Origin: Flammulina velutipes
Taxonomy: Eukaryota; Basidiomycota; Agaricomycetes; Agaricales; Physalacriaceae
Direction: 5' to 3'
Length of the DNA stretch: 64,000 nucleotides
Assembly (NCBI GenBank): GCA_011800155.1
Contig: CM022376.1
Location: forward strand, 2,480,001-2,544,000
The position numbers and the translations under genes are program-made. Each line of letters opens with the position of its first letter. Within the stretch, counting starts at the first letter, position 1. Shown piece by piece: positions 20,621-32,081 of the stretch. The notes below the pieces were generated by a model. It searched no databases. It was given only the letters and a program-made list of their open reading frames with translations, and had not been told where the DNA came from.

Positions 20621-20735
20621 ACGCGACGCGTCTGTTTGGTCTTGCTTGGGGACAGAATCCTCCTTTCTTCTTGACTACCACGACGACTTCGAAGACGCAC
20701 GACGCGACATCCTCATCTATGGTAGCTCCTAGAGT
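20621..20735 (+). repeat. Dispersed repeat family R, copy 2
   Basis: ACGCGACGCGTCTGTTTGG, TCTTGCTTGG, CTTCTTGACTACCACGACG. It belongs to the longer subgroup with copies 3 and 4. Confidence 0.6.
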
Positions 20736-21445
20736 ACATCGTCGGCAGCTCCCAGATGATCCACTCTTCGTTGTATGAACCTGCGTCTGTATGCGTTAAT
20801 GCGGTACGTGTTCCTTGCTCTATCGTCGTCCCACAATTTCACCCGTCGTCGGCTTTGTAGGTCTTGCCATCCCACCCAGGCGCCTCAGACGTGGTACAGT
20901 CATGCTGCTGGAAGATGGAAAGAGAACTGACAAAGTATAGATACGGTGCTGTTATTCGCAATCTCATCTCATTTTCCCGGCGTTCGGTGAAGAACTCCAT
21001 TCCATCGACTACTGCTTCGCTTGCACGCCGATGGATCGAATATGTTATCCCTTCCTGCGTATTGTGGCCGACTGCATCTAGGTAATCTGCGAAGGTGCGT
21101 TATCGTCGTTTATTTTTTTTTGGCGCACGGTGCTCATTTAACCATTCTGTATAGCTCTGGAACGTACCTCCACCTTTCATCCCATTCTCTCTCTTTTCGC
21201 GCGCCGTTGCTCCTTCCCATGAGCCTGTACCGTCTATGCTGCCATACCTTTCGAGGATCCATGTCGCAGGCACATCCCGTCTCCTCCTTCAAAATTCTCC
21301 TGCGACGAGTCAAGCCAAGGAGCCGCCCCAGATCGCTTACGGCCGCTGCAGCTGGTTTCTCTACTTCCCATCCGACTCTTTGAGGCGCCCTTTTCAAGCC
21401 ACGGGGATGTCCAGCGGAACGCATATATCTATCGGCCAGTCTTCT

Positions 21446-21503
21446 CTCCCTCGCTATTCGGAGCTTAGCTTTATGCTTGGGAGGTTCGATTCCTCCGAGG
21501 GAG
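21446..21503 (+). repeat. tRNA-like or coding-remnant element, copy T1
   Basis: CTCCCTC at 21446-21452 pairs with GAGGGAG at 21497-21503. A perfect T-arm (GGAGG, TTCGATT, CCTCC) sits directly before the second strand. At 58 nt it is too short for a normal tRNA. Related copies are at 28045, 46628 and 46997. Confidence 0.45.
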
Positions 21504-21798
21504 AATATCTGTTAGTGGTGTTGTGGAGACGTCGGGGACGGTTGTTCCCCGTTGACGAACGACCGCGTTCCCTGAAAGTGTGCCTCATATCTTTGTTTCT
21601 ATCTCCACTATGATATCACGTCAGGTCGACGAGACAAGTAGGAAAGGACATGTTTCCATTATATGACGCCCCAAGTACTCGCTGGCGAACACGCCATCTG
21701 AAAAACATGTTCCCCAATCATCGCGCTTTTGTGCGCCACCGGAAACGAACATCTGTTCAGGTCTGTTTGTTTGGGCCATACATTGCGGTATTTAAGTA

Positions 21799-23420
21799 TC
21801 AAAATTCGGATACATAGTCGGTAGGTATAACCTTGACGCCTAAGGAACATAAACGCTCGAAGGTCACCTCCCAGACAGTTAGTACGTCCGAAGAATTATC
21901 TCGATAAAAACGCTCCAGGTCCATCCTCAACTCCCGTATCTTTGCTCCCGGCCCAGCAAACCGAGATTCAACGATCGCCTGAACCTCTGAAATCGCTCCA
22001 CCACTCAACATTGACACCTCCACTCCCAAGCTCTCCAAACACGGGAACAAATCTTCCGTTCCATTCGTCCGCAATACAGTTGTCGTCAACAAAGTATCAT
22101 CTCCAAGGTGAAGTGATGTTATGTGTGGAGCCCCAGCGAGGAACAGGACGAGACGTTCAGGTAGGCCACCGGAAAAATGAAGGGATAGGTTTCGTAAATG
22201 TTTCCATCGTCGAAGGTCGGGGTAATCAGCGGGTGGTATAGCGGATAGGTGTATCTGGAGGGTTACCAAACATGGCATTGAAAGGCGATGCAGTACTTCG
22301 ATATCCATGTCAACTTGGAGGGTGTGGAGGGCTGGCAAGGATAGTGGAGGTAAATCGTCAGGTGGTTCATAGACATCTATGACCGAGTCATCCACGATCA
22401 ATTCCTGCAGCGATGGCAACAGTGAATGATGAGACAGGATGTTGGAACATGTCCTGTAGGAGATGATGTTATTCCAATTGATATCCAGCTTGGTGTTATA
22501 CGCGTGAACATGACGGAGATTGGGCGTATCCCGAAATGCTGTGACGACGGCGTTGGACATATCATCAAAGCCCAACTCAATACGCGTGAGATTGGGGAAG
22601 GAGCACCCCAGAAAGACCCGTGTATACAGTCCTCCTAAGTCTGCATCTGCTCGCAGGCATAGACTCCGCCAACGATCGGTCGTCACTTTTAAATGCGATA
22701 CAGCATATCCGTTGTCCTCGAAGAAACCTATGGAAAGTCCATTGTCATTGATCGTGACGGCGAGAAGCGCCTGTCCAGATCTCTTCAGAAAGACATCTAG
22801 CCGGGAGGCAATAGCATCCTCCCGCGGAATGTGGCTTTTCGACGGGATGCAGAGATGAACGTCCGACCATAGGATGGGGGAAGAGAGAACGAGGTCGCGC
22901 CAGCGACGGCAGACATGGGATAGCTGCCAAGGTGGGTAGCTGTAATCTAGGGAGCCATAATACTCTTGCTTCCGCGGATGTTCATGGCTGATGATGCACC
23001 ATTCAAAGATAAGGAGGAGGATATCACCGGGAAGGGAGCGGATGGGATGGAGGATGGATCGAAGCTGCGTACGGTGGGTGAATATCTCGTCTCGTGTTTC
23101 CTTGGCGCTGTCCAAGATTGCCTGAATATTGTGAACAATAGTAATCGAAGTCCAGAGATCCACGTGAGAATCATGATATGTCGAATACACCGAAGAGTAC
23201 AAGCTCGATTCAGGATGAAGAGGATCATTGGTAGTCAGGAAAGGTCTTAGATTGGGAGTGGTAAGGTATTGTTCGCTGGCCTCGGTCCGCTTCTGCAGGA
23301 CTTTCAACTGTTGCAGAAGGCAATCAGTCGAGCATTGTGAGACGCTGCTGTTATGTTATTTACTATTACGCCGCGGGAAGTTGAACTCTAGGATATTACA
23401 TACCTTTGCGTGGAAGACAT
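21799..23420 (-). CDS. F-box/LRR-like protein, MSS subfamily, two exons
   Basis: Proposed CDS: complement(join(21799..23347, 23404..23420)), 521 residues starting MSSTQSSVSQCSTDC. Exon 1 is 17 nt (ATGTCTTCCACGCAAAG). The acceptor is a tandem CAGCAG (23345-23350), so splicing could include or skip one codon without changing frame. The F-box reads HPIRSLPGDILLLIFEWC, with D of the usual PDD replaced by G, then SHVCRRWRDLVLSSPILWSD. The leucine-rich region includes MPCLVTLQIHLSAIPPADYP. It is divergent to the deaminase gene at 23841, with about 420 bp between start codons. Confidence 0.84.
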
Positions 23421-23470
23421 CTTGCGTGCAGGTTATCGTAGATGTTAAGATGCTGAAACTTTTCAATTTG

Positions 23471-23500
23471 TTCTCGGGCCGGAGACTTTTCCCACGCCAT
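23471..23500 (-). promoter_or_regulatory. Shared upstream element of F-box genes (copy upstream of 23420)
   Basis: On the minus strand GGCGTGGGAAAAGTCTCCGG then CCCGAGAA, about 51-80 bp upstream of the ATG. This is nearly the same as the copy at 12514. Confidence 0.55.
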
Positions 23501-23840
23501 ACCCCGGCATCGACATCGACAATTCACATCGGGCATGCATGCCGTGAGCACATTAGACAGGACTTCAGCATATAAGACACTCATTTATACTCCAAGAAAG
23601 GAACCATACACGCGTGAGCTTACTGGCCAGTACAGTGCGTTGTGTTCTTTCTTTTGTCATTGATTTTTCCAGTATCACATTCCAGGGCTTGACCCATCGC
23701 ACCCATCGCATGCCTCGTCAGTTTTAAATGGATTACACGCGTTCCGGAACGTGTTCTATGCGCGCATTTGTTACTTTACCAATTCCCTCACTAGTGAGTC
23801 TCACTCGACAAGTTTATTTAATTGCTAATGATGATAAAAG

Positions 23841-25097
23841 ATGGACAAACACTACTCGTTTTTCGCAAGCCAAAAGCTCTATGCATCAGTACTCGTCAAT
23901 GTTAGCGACGAAGGAACCTTCAACCCGTCCAAGCCATTGGTGGAAGACAATGGAAGAATCTTGCTCATTCTGAACTGGATATCGTTTTGCCTCGTACCAG
24001 ACGACGCAGATCAAAGCATCGCAGCTGCATTGGCCCTCAACACGTCTTCCAGCGGTTTGGATATTGTCCTGTCCACCAATATGTCTGTCACAAAGGCTCA
24101 GGAGGAATACACACAGCATTTCATGAAGGTGGTCAATGATCTGATGCGAGATCCTCAGTCACCTCAGCACACCGTACGAGATATCCTGACTGTTGTCGCG
24201 CGCTACGCGTGGAAACGGGTTCATCGCAAAGCCAGCCTTGTCATCAACGCTGGCACTCCCTTCAGTGAGGCGCAAGAAACTACCTTTGAAACCCTCACCC
24301 GACTTGTTGCACTGAATCCGAACGAGACAGACATCCTTATCTCATTCAACCACATTGTCTCGTTAACGCCTTCTCTGCTCAATGACGATCTCGAAGAGCG
24401 TCTCAAGTCTCTCGAGGCTCTCATGGATCATGCAGCAACCATTCTCGCGTCTCCGCTTTTGCGGGTAGACCAGGAAAGGAGCTTTGAGGATGAGCTTTTC
24501 GTTCGCCATCTGTATCGTCGTGTGCAGCGACTTCATTTCTACCAATACGGAATCGAAGCCTTGCTCGACCCTAAGCGAAGGATGTTGAGGCGCGAGTGGC
24601 AGTTCCAACCTCGATGGCTCTCCCACGTTCCTCCTACAGTCCTACGCCTCCCTCTATCGTCGATAGACCACGTCCGAGACGTCCTGGCGTCATTCGGATA
24701 CAAGCCGACGTGGGAAGATATCAAGGAGATGTTCGGGTATTTCCGCAATGGAGAGGTGTGGAACGCCGGAGATGTGCAGACGCTGTATGTGCACCCGGAA
24801 GCGCGATTGGCAGAGTATCTCAAGAACAACGACATACCTCTGCTTAGTCGTACGATTGGGTGTTCGAAAAGAACGTGTGCGGCGTGTGCTCTGTGCATGT
24901 TTCCAAACAGCGATGACCCTCAAGAAGTGGATTTCGTGATTACAGCGCCTACGCAGAAGATTCGGGCCAGTTGGATGTGTCCGAACCTTAACGACAGAAA
25001 TTTCACGGCTGGGATGGACAAGTTCAACGAAGAGATGAATTCGGAACATATCAAAGCGATCTACGAGCGACAACTCGTGCTTTTGGGTAGAAAGTAG
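23841..25097 (+). CDS. OTT_1508-like nucleic-acid deaminase family protein
   Basis: 418 residues, single coding exon. The ATG follows the 3' end of a 47-nt leader intron (GTGAGT at 23794 to AAAAG at 23840). A conserved helical N-terminal part (SQKLYA, LLILNWISFCLV, YAWKRVHRKASLVINAG, LHFYQYGIEAL) precedes a C-terminal deaminase domain: LYVHPEARLAEYL with His318 and Glu320, then IGCSKRTCAAC with Cys346 and Cys349, the H-x-E and C-x2-C zinc/catalytic set. A conserved WMCPNLND block follows. In the OTT_1508 family (Pfam) these are predicted cytidine or related deaminases, expanded in fungi. Substrate unknown. No secretion signal. It is followed co-directionally by a close paralogue at 25694. Confidence 0.82.
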   Translation: MDKHYSFFASQKLYASVLVNVSDEGTFNPSKPLVEDNGRILLILNWISFCLVPDDADQSIAAALALNTSSSGLDIVLSTNMSVTKAQEEYTQHFMKVVNDLMRDPQSPQHTVRDILTVVARYAWKRVHRKASLVINAGTPFSEAQETTFETLTRLVALNPNETDILISFNHIVSLTPSLLNDDLEERLKSLEALMDHAATILASPLLRVDQERSFEDELFVRHLYRRVQRLHFYQYGIEALLDPKRRMLRREWQFQPRWLSHVPPTVLRLPLSSIDHVRDVLASFGYKPTWEDIKEMFGYFRNGEVWNAGDVQTLYVHPEARLAEYLKNNDIPLLSRTIGCSKRTCAACALCMFPNSDDPQEVDFVITAPTQKIRASWMCPNLNDRNFTAGMDKFNEEMNSEHIKAIYERQLVLLGRK

Positions 25098-25219
25098 TTA
25101 CATTCTTACTTTTACTCTGAGCAGGCCCCGTTGTCTTGCCATATTATTAAAGATCCAGAATTTAAAACTGCTAGAATATATCAACTCAGTATCCAGTTCG
25201 TTCGATATGGACGTTCAAG

Positions 25220-25330
25220 CTATGTGGCGTACTAGTCCAAATCCGGCACATTGATGATCATTGGGGTTAGGGTCGCTGTTCTTACTCTTACCACCATCTC
25301 GTGGAACTTACAGCCACTATTCACTCTGGT
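25220..25330 (+). repeat. Dispersed repeat with GGGTTAGGG core, copy A
   Basis: TATGTGGCGTACTAGTCCAA, CCGGCACA, GGGGTTAGGGTC, then CTCTTACCACCATCTC. The last block is also in copy B. Confidence 0.5.
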
Positions 25331-25693
25331 ATTTAGTGGAAATGTCAGGCGTATGAACTCCATTGGACGGTGCGTCTCACTGGCCTGGCGGTCGTACCAT
25401 CATGAAACTTATAGGTCAATTCTTAAGGTCAGTCGACAACTTGAACCCACACCCGGCTGTGGGAGCGGCCCAATACTGTCTTCCATCTAGGGAAAATTCA
25501 AATCAACCATGCTCCAATTCGTATGTGTGCTTTCCTTACGTGTTCGAGTACTACAAACGTACGTTTGAACTCCTTACACGCGACTGAGAGCCATTAAAAC
25601 ATCACGGGCACGCGGCGCTTGTGTTCCCTTTCCAATTCCCCTCACCAGTAAGTCTTCGTCGACAAGTTTATTCAATATTGATGAAAGTTCAAG

Positions 25694-26947
25694 ATGGATA
25701 AACATTACTCTTTCTTTGCCATCCAGAAGATGTGTGTCGCGCCTACCGTCAATACGAACCACGATGGCAGCTTCATCCCGAACAGCCCATTACTAGAGGA
25801 CAACGGCAGGACTTTGCTGATTCTGAATTGGATCTCATTCTGTCTCGTGTCAGATGCCACAGACCAAAGTATCGCTGCAGCCTTGGCCACCAACCCATCG
25901 TCCCGCGATTTAGAGATCATCCTGTCTACCAACGTTCCTGTCACGCCGACTCAACATGAATACGCGGAACGTCTTATTGGGGCAATAAATGTTCTGGCGC
26001 GTGATCCACAGTCAATCGAGCATGGCGTGCGCGACATCCTGGCTCTGGTCGCACGCTATGCATCACAACGGGTTCATCGCAAAGCTACCCTAATAATCGA
26101 CGGCGGTAATCCTTTCAATGAGAAAGAAACTACTGCGGACGTTCTCTCCAGACTCTTCGCACCGTATCCCGATGCAAGCAACATTATCACGGCGTTCAAT
26201 GGGATCGTCGCGCTGACGCCATCTCTGCTCAGTGACGACCCAAAGGAACGTCTGGAGACTCTGATCACTATCATGGATCATTCCTCCACGATTCTCGCTT
26301 CACCTCTTTTGCTCGACGTGTGGAGGGCCACGGAAAAATTCCGTGACAATATCTGGCTCTGTCGCTTTTATCGTCGTGTCCATCGACTTCATTTCTATCA
26401 GTACGGTGTGGACGCTTTGCGAGATCCCAAGAGAAAGCTTCTCAAGCGTTCATGGCAGTTTCGACCCCGATGGCTCCCCGACATTCTCCCCGTCGTCCTG
26501 CACCATACTCAGTCATCTGTAGACCACGCGTGTGATATCATGAAGACATTCGGATATAATCCGCCCCGGGAGGAGGTCGAGGCTACATTTCCTGCTTTCG
26601 CCAATGGCGAGCTATGGAACGTCGGAGATGTACAGACACTATACGTGCATCCGGAAGCGCGCATGGCGGAGTATATCACGAACAATGACGTGCCTTTGCT
26701 TAGTCGCACGATTGGATGTTCGAAGAGGCCGTGTCGGGCATGTGGCATATGCGCGTTTCGGACGAACCAGCCACCTCAGGAGGACGCTTTCTTGATCACA
26801 GCACCTACGGACAAGATTCAGGTCAACTGGATGTGCCCGAATATTGACGACAGCGCGTTTACGGTTGGGATGGACGAGTTTACTGAGGCTATGAGAGTGA
26901 ACCAGTTCAAAGATATATATGAGCTAGTGCTTCAGCGTAGAAAGTAG
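25694..26947 (+). CDS. OTT_1508-like nucleic-acid deaminase family protein
   Basis: 417 residues, single coding exon, with a 46-nt leader intron (GTAAGT at 25648 to TCAAG at 25693) abutting the ATG. It is a tandem paralogue of the gene at 23841: SFFAIQKMCVAPTVNTN, LLILNWISFCLVSDATDQSI, HRKATLIIDGGNPF, LHFYQYGVDAL. The catalytic set is intact: YVHPEARMAEYI (HxE) and IGCSKRPCRACGIC (CxxC), then WMCPNIDD. The sequence before the intron (CCAATTCCCCTCACCA) recurs at the other deaminases. Predicted zinc-dependent deaminase acting on an unknown nucleic acid or nucleotide. Confidence 0.82.
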   Translation: MDKHYSFFAIQKMCVAPTVNTNHDGSFIPNSPLLEDNGRTLLILNWISFCLVSDATDQSIAAALATNPSSRDLEIILSTNVPVTPTQHEYAERLIGAINVLARDPQSIEHGVRDILALVARYASQRVHRKATLIIDGGNPFNEKETTADVLSRLFAPYPDASNIITAFNGIVALTPSLLSDDPKERLETLITIMDHSSTILASPLLLDVWRATEKFRDNIWLCRFYRRVHRLHFYQYGVDALRDPKRKLLKRSWQFRPRWLPDILPVVLHHTQSSVDHACDIMKTFGYNPPREEVEATFPAFANGELWNVGDVQTLYVHPEARMAEYITNNDVPLLSRTIGCSKRPCRACGICAFRTNQPPQEDAFLITAPTDKIQVNWMCPNIDDSAFTVGMDEFTEAMRVNQFKDIYELVLQRRK

Positions 26948-27285
26948 TTCGTTCAATTTTTTCCCCTGTAATTGTATTTCTCCCATTGGCTGATTTACGA
27001 GATCGTTTCGAGGAATGCCAGCCTCCCCTCAACGATGATTCCCACACGACATTCTTCTAGCCTTTGGTCTATAACATTGCGTCTGTCTGATCCGCCGCCA
27101 TAACTCTTACTTGTTCGTTTGCTATGTCCATCTTTCCAGGACGATGATTGAGTTTGAATGGCACGCAGCGGTTGGAAGTGTATCAATTTGGTTGGGGAGA
27201 TACATAATAGATCAGTGGCCTGTATCACCTTCTTTAAATATAATGAAAAGCAGTCTCAGCATACTTGAGAAACTATAACAGTGCC

Positions 27286-27355
27286 TGCCTTACCCGGACC
27301 GTGCCATGAGCGCCACAAAACGTCACGTGTTGTTGGCGCTTGATTGGCTTGAGCG
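27286..27355 (+). repeat. Segment shared downstream of two deaminase genes, copy 1
   Basis: GAGCGCCACAAAACGTCACG then GGCGCTTGATTGGCTTGAG. The reverse complement of 52025-52100 has the same blocks, so both copies lie 3' of a deaminase in the same relative orientation. Confidence 0.5.
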
Positions 27356-28044
27356 TGCCGACTCCCTGCTTCTCTCCTTGTCCTCCAACCACCATGTTGA
27401 CGAGTTCGCGTGCGTTCAGCGAATCGGATGTTTCAAGGAAAGGATAGATGACAGGATACATGGTATGTGTTCGTCGCAGCGTGCCGTTCAAAATTGATAT
27501 TTTCAACCAGCGACAGAAACCGGACATGCTCAGGTTGTAACGGATTTCTACTTCTCTTTGGAAACTGGACCTACGTCTTGCCATGCCGAGGATAGAACAC
27601 GAAGCTCGCATCTCATTCCCCGGCACTGGCATTCAATGCTTTGCATTTCGGTTTTAAGTCGGCGCATCGTCCAACCCCCTGTTGCGCCAAAACCATCCGG
27701 TCTGGATCGAAAGCTATTCTATCCTAAGGTGCACACGCGCCTCAAGGGATGCAGACGGTCAAGACAACCGGGCAGTTGAAGGAAGACAACAATGTATGGT
27801 GAGTCGTTGTTGTAACGCGACGTTTGATGATAACTTGGCTTGCGCCCAGGCAAAGACTAGGACATGTATACATTCGGATTGCTCATCTATCGCCGCCATC
27901 CTTCGATGGCTCATACGGGATAGTAGGTGACCTAAACCATCAACAAACAGATGAAGCGCAGAACGCTCCGCGAGGTAGCTACGCCTGTCATGGCCAACGA
28001 GGGAGCACCACAACCTTTACGCATAGCTTGCCCATCCCGTATTC

Positions 28045-28102
28045 TCCCCTCGCTATTCGGAGCCGGGCTTTATGCCTGGGAGGTTCGATTCCTCCGAGAG
28101 GG
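28045..28102 (+). repeat. tRNA-like or coding-remnant element, copy T2
   Basis: A GCCGGGC-TTTAT-GCCTGG hairpin followed by the T-arm GGAGG, TTCGATT, CCTCC and GAGAGGG. The acceptor pairing is imperfect. Confidence 0.4.
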
Positions 28103-29117
28103 CATATTCATTTGCGGGCAGTCATGGACGGACCCCATCTTCTCGAAGAATGTCGGCCAAACTTCTGACTTTTGGACCTGCCCAGCCTTCCGATGTCCGT
28201 TTCCATGAGGTACATTTCTGTTCGCTTCGGTTTTCGTGCTGGTAAGCTCACTTCCGTAGGTGCATACAGGTTTCGATTAGCTTGGGGTGCGTGCTCTAAC
28301 TTAGATCCATCGGGTTGTCGATCCTGATGTTTTCGTCCTGCGTGGCGACCATAACAGCATGCTACAGTATCGTTGCGGAAATGATGTAAATACTAATTCT
28401 CGCCTTTAGGTTTGCATGTTATACCGACGACTGTTCTTCCGTCCCTTTGCGTCCTTTGGAGCTCGTTGTGAAAGTTGGTGAACGCAAGGAGCATGGCCAG
28501 CTCATTAGAAATGTCGCAACCATTAAGTGCCGATACACAGCACACTTTTTCTCCGTCAGTTGACCACCTGTCAGACACTCTTTCGGATGCTCGCACTTTG
28601 GATCCAACGAAATGAGAAAACACGAACCATGGAAAGAGTATCTAAGGCCTTGCTAGCTGTGTACGTGCCCCCCCGCCAAATACCTTTGAGTCGGTTCTGA
28701 TATCGGCGTGCAGCGTACCGACTCCTCGTCTTGGGACATATGCGTTCAAATCTCCCTCACGGGGTGGATGGAAGGGAAGATCATATTGATTCTACCGGTA
28801 TCGATTTGGTTCCCACCATTTATCAATTCTAATATGGTTCATTTGGGCATACCTTGATATGGTCACCCGTATGGTCTTTCCAAGTATCTTGTTCACCTTG
28901 AACGTTCCGTGCCATGTTTATCGTCGATTGGGTAGTAAGGTGACAATGAGCACAAAATGACTAATGAAGGTTGAGAAGCGTGGGAAGCCTGATCTACAAA
29001 GATACGCCCAAATTGGGATAAGGCTTGTTACCTTCCTACTACATCGTCGATGCTCGTACGCACCGTTTCCGCCTCTCATAAAACGTACTCAAAGTCTGGT
29101 AGATATCACAACGGGTC

Positions 29118-30398
29118 ATGGAAATCGCTCAAGACACCGTGACTTTCCTAGACACGACTCACATCCCAGACGATATCTTTTACGTCGTCTTTTATTGGGC
29201 GACCACCTCGACCGTGATCAGAGATGAGCACAACTCCCTATCTCCATTATTTCCTCCCTGGACGTTGGCCTCTGTTTGTCGGCGCTGGCGGGCACTTGTG
29301 CTATCTACATCAACTCTTTGGTCAACGGTTTCTTTGCCATTGTGGGAAATAGATCGATATCCTCCCGGAATTGTCGATACCAATCTTCGATTGTTTCTAG
29401 AGCGTTCATCTACCACTCAACTTGACGTGGTGATCACTGAAGACGGGAAATACTCATCATGTCTACTTGCGCTCCTTCCTATCATTCTAACTACCACCTC
29501 ACGATGGCGCACTTTGAAGGTCCACGTTGGATTGTTCTTTCTTCTACAGCTCTCAACATACCCGTTAATGCAACTACGCCGCCTAGATGCCACTCCGTGT
29601 CATGGGGATTGGCGAACTTGGGATTTGAAGGAGCTAGAATCCGCTTTCAATGACGCGATGGCGCTACGCCACGTGCGAATTGGGGCTAGGATGGATCTTC
29701 CTCTAGTGTGGGGAAGGATACGCTCCTTCACTTTCGCGTCCTCTTTTCTCCCTATACTCCCTGACATGATGGAAGTAGAGGTCGTACACATCGAGGACAC
29801 AGATTTCGCCACGGGTAGTACTATGTGGCAGACAAAGTTGATGCCTCGTCGCCACTTCCCAAATCTCCACTCGCTTCACATCACTGGATTCAAGTCCTCG
29901 AACGTACCCTCCGCGATAAAACAAGTCATATCGGCTCCGGCGCTACGAAGTCTTATGCTTCAATTGCACAACTATAACGATCACCTTGATTTGGGTTTTG
30001 TTGGCGTTACCAACTTATCCGTTCAAGCCGACATCTCATCACCATCCATTTTATTTCTACCGTCTGCAACGATGTCCGTAACCGCATTGTATCTGAGCAA
30101 GACAATGGCGACAATCAGCATATTGCACGGAATGGGACGGTCCATGTTGCCACATCTGGAAAGCTTGAGGCTCGATTTCGAGGTCATGCAAAGCAAAGCA
30201 AAGGAAGTGCTGCTCATGCTGGAGATGCGTGCACAGTCGGATACTCTGCAGAGTGTTGCGGAGCTCATATTCGTCCGTCATGATGTGGTTTGGCCGTCTA
30301 CTGTCAAGATGTTGGGTTTGCGGAAGAAGCTATTACAGAGATGGTGTGCGCTGAGGGAGAGTATGATTGTACGATACGTCGAGGAAAATGTGTTGTGA
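29118..30398 (+). CDS. F-box/LRR-like protein (MEI subfamily)
   Basis: 426 residues, single exon from ATG at 29118 (MEIAQDTVTFLDTTHIPDD). The F-box is IPDDIFYVVFYWATT, then SVCRRWRALVLSTSTLWSTV. The leucine-rich remainder (LPHLESLRLDFEVMQSKAKE) and the C-terminus (QRWCALRESMIVRYVEENVL) pair it with the gene at 9236. Open throughout. It is followed by a broken copy at 30616 in the same direction, a likely tandem duplication. Confidence 0.82.
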   Translation: MEIAQDTVTFLDTTHIPDDIFYVVFYWATTSTVIRDEHNSLSPLFPPWTLASVCRRWRALVLSTSTLWSTVSLPLWEIDRYPPGIVDTNLRLFLERSSTTQLDVVITEDGKYSSCLLALLPIILTTTSRWRTLKVHVGLFFLLQLSTYPLMQLRRLDATPCHGDWRTWDLKELESAFNDAMALRHVRIGARMDLPLVWGRIRSFTFASSFLPILPDMMEVEVVHIEDTDFATGSTMWQTKLMPRRHFPNLHSLHITGFKSSNVPSAIKQVISAPALRSLMLQLHNYNDHLDLGFVGVTNLSVQADISSPSILFLPSATMSVTALYLSKTMATISILHGMGRSMLPHLESLRLDFEVMQSKAKEVLLMLEMRAQSDTLQSVAELIFVRHDVVWPSTVKMLGLRKKLLQRWCALRESMIVRYVEENVL

Positions 30399-30615
30399 TT
30401 TCTGTGAAATCATGTGTCTTACCCAACGTACTGCCTGTTATGTGATGAGCTATCGTTGAAAGCAAAAGCAACATGGTTTTGACCACATGCGTGGGAAAGT
30501 CGAGATGTTTTGAGGTCGGCGCCTTTTCCGATTCTGCCACGTCGGTGAGACATGTAAGTTCTATGTCCACCGTCACATCCTCTCTACTCAATAATTGGCA
30601 GACGTCACGACAGAC

Positions 30616-31870
30616 ATGGAAATCTCCCATACTCTTGCTTCGTTCGATCTAAGCAATATTCCAGATGATATCTTTTTCGTCGTCTTTCACTATGTCACCG
30701 CCGCCTCCTACATGGTCAACAGTCTCGGAGGGCCCACCTCACTGAGCCCGGGATATCCGCCCTGGGTATTGGCTTCGGTGTGTCGACGTTGGCTATCTAC
30801 ACCGATGCTGTGGTCAACACTTTTCCTGCCGATGAGCCATATCGAACGACATCCTCTCACAGTTGTGAAGGCCAGGCTTCAATTATTCCTTGACCGGTCC
30901 TCCTCTGCTCAACTTCATGTGATCATCGATGACGAGTACATTTCATGGCGCCACTATGCACCACTCTTTTCCCTATCTGCCCTCATTCCGCTCATTAGAC
31001 CATCTACTTCTCGATGGCGCAGTCTGAAGGTTTGCACTGAACATCCCATTCTCCTAGAAATTGCGAGATCCACGTTCCTGCAACTTCGCAGTCTGGATAT
31101 TACCGCTTGTTACGGGCACTGGGGGGAGTTGAGTATCGATCACACACACTTTACACAGCGTTGGAATAGGGGCTATTATGAGCCTCCCCCTTTCATGGAG
31201 AGGGATACATTCATTCTCTTGTGGGGACTCCTTTCTTCCTGCACTCCCCGACATGACGGAGCTGGAAGTTCTACGTATCGAGAGCAGTTTGGTCCTCGAG
31301 CAGAAGTCGTATACAGATCTATGCAACTTCCCAAAACTTCACACGGTCATTATCAAGGGCTTCTTTCCTTCGGATATCCCGTCCTCCGTCAAACATATCC
31401 TATCTTCTCCAATCGTGCGAACTCTGGTGTTGGACCTAAAGCGCTATCATCAACACCTCAATTTGGGTCTACTAAATATTACCCAGTTGTCCCTTCATTT
31501 CAACATTCATTGTCCACCCATCCCAGCTCTTCTCTCCACGATGACATACACCACTGCGCTTTATCTGAGCGGGGCTACGGTGACGTCCAACATACTCCAC
31601 CAGATGGGCCGGTCTTATTTGCCACATTTAAGGAGCTTGAGGCTCAATGTTGGAATCATGGCGCGGAAGGTCAAGGAGGTGCTGGGCATGCTGGAGATGC
31701 GCGCGCTTTCGAGTACTCTGCAGAGCGTCACAGAGCTCATCTTGGTCCGTCGTGGTGCCATGGTGCCATATACTGTCGAGACGTTGGGCTTGCGGAATAA
31801 GCTGTTGCAGAGATGGTACACATTGCGGGAGCACATGGATGTGCGTTATGTCGAAGAAAATGAATTTTGA
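30616..31870 (+). pseudogene. F-box/LRR-like gene (MEI subfamily) with frameshift and small deletion
   Basis: The start (MEISHTLASFDLSNIPDD) and end (YVEENEF) match intact paralogues, but the two halves are in different frames. The first half is open from 30616 to about 31130. From about 31140 homology continues in the other frame (GIGAIMSLPLSWRGIHSF against GARMDLPLVWGRIRSF at 29118). The switch lies near a CACACACAC run and is accompanied by a loss of about a dozen codons. In addition the F-box helix reads CRRWLSTPMLWST, four codons shorter than CRRWRALVLSTSTLWST. A GTAAGT leader intron and a GCGTGGGAAAG box (30490) are present upstream. It is probably non-functional unless the indel is an assembly error. 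Confidence 0.72.
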
Positions 31871-32001
31871 ATAACTTAGCATTGGTATAGGGTGGTTTCC
31901 GGCACACCAGCTATCTCGGATTCAACGAATAACTACGTTTTCTTGAAGCTTGGCCAACGAAATCTACCTCTCAACATCGGCTCCTAAATCTAGTAATGAA
32001 C

Positions 32002-32025
32002 GAGCGTGGGAACAGTCCGGGCCGA
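32002..32025 (+). promoter_or_regulatory. Shared upstream element of F-box genes (copy upstream of 32082)
   Basis: AGCGTGGGAACAGTCCGGGC then CGAG, about 57-80 bp upstream of the ATG. Confidence 0.5.
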
Positions 32026-32081
32026 GCTTTCGCGTTGCCTCGTGCTCTACTTCTAACCGCAACGATATCTAGTTTTCTTTG

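Larger units (their letters stand above)
20512..21798. other. Intergenic, repeat-derived
   Basis: No intact gene. It holds repeat R copy 2 with a longer tail shared with copies 3 and 4 (CTTTGTAGGTCTTGCC near 20858) and a GGTTCGATTCC element (21446-21503). Frames here are short and look like remains of a gene copy. Confidence 0.45.
26948..29117. other. Intergenic, repeat-rich
   Basis: No intact gene. A short frame at 27306-27497 (MSATKRHVLLALDWLER) matches a segment downstream of the deaminase at 52267. A GGTTCGATTCC element lies at 28045-28102. The rest holds only short overlapping frames. Confidence 0.45.

Noticed and set aside
30595..31800. Single 401-codon F-box-like gene
   Set aside because: Homology to paralogues leaves this frame near 31130 and continues in another, so the tail of this frame is not real protein.
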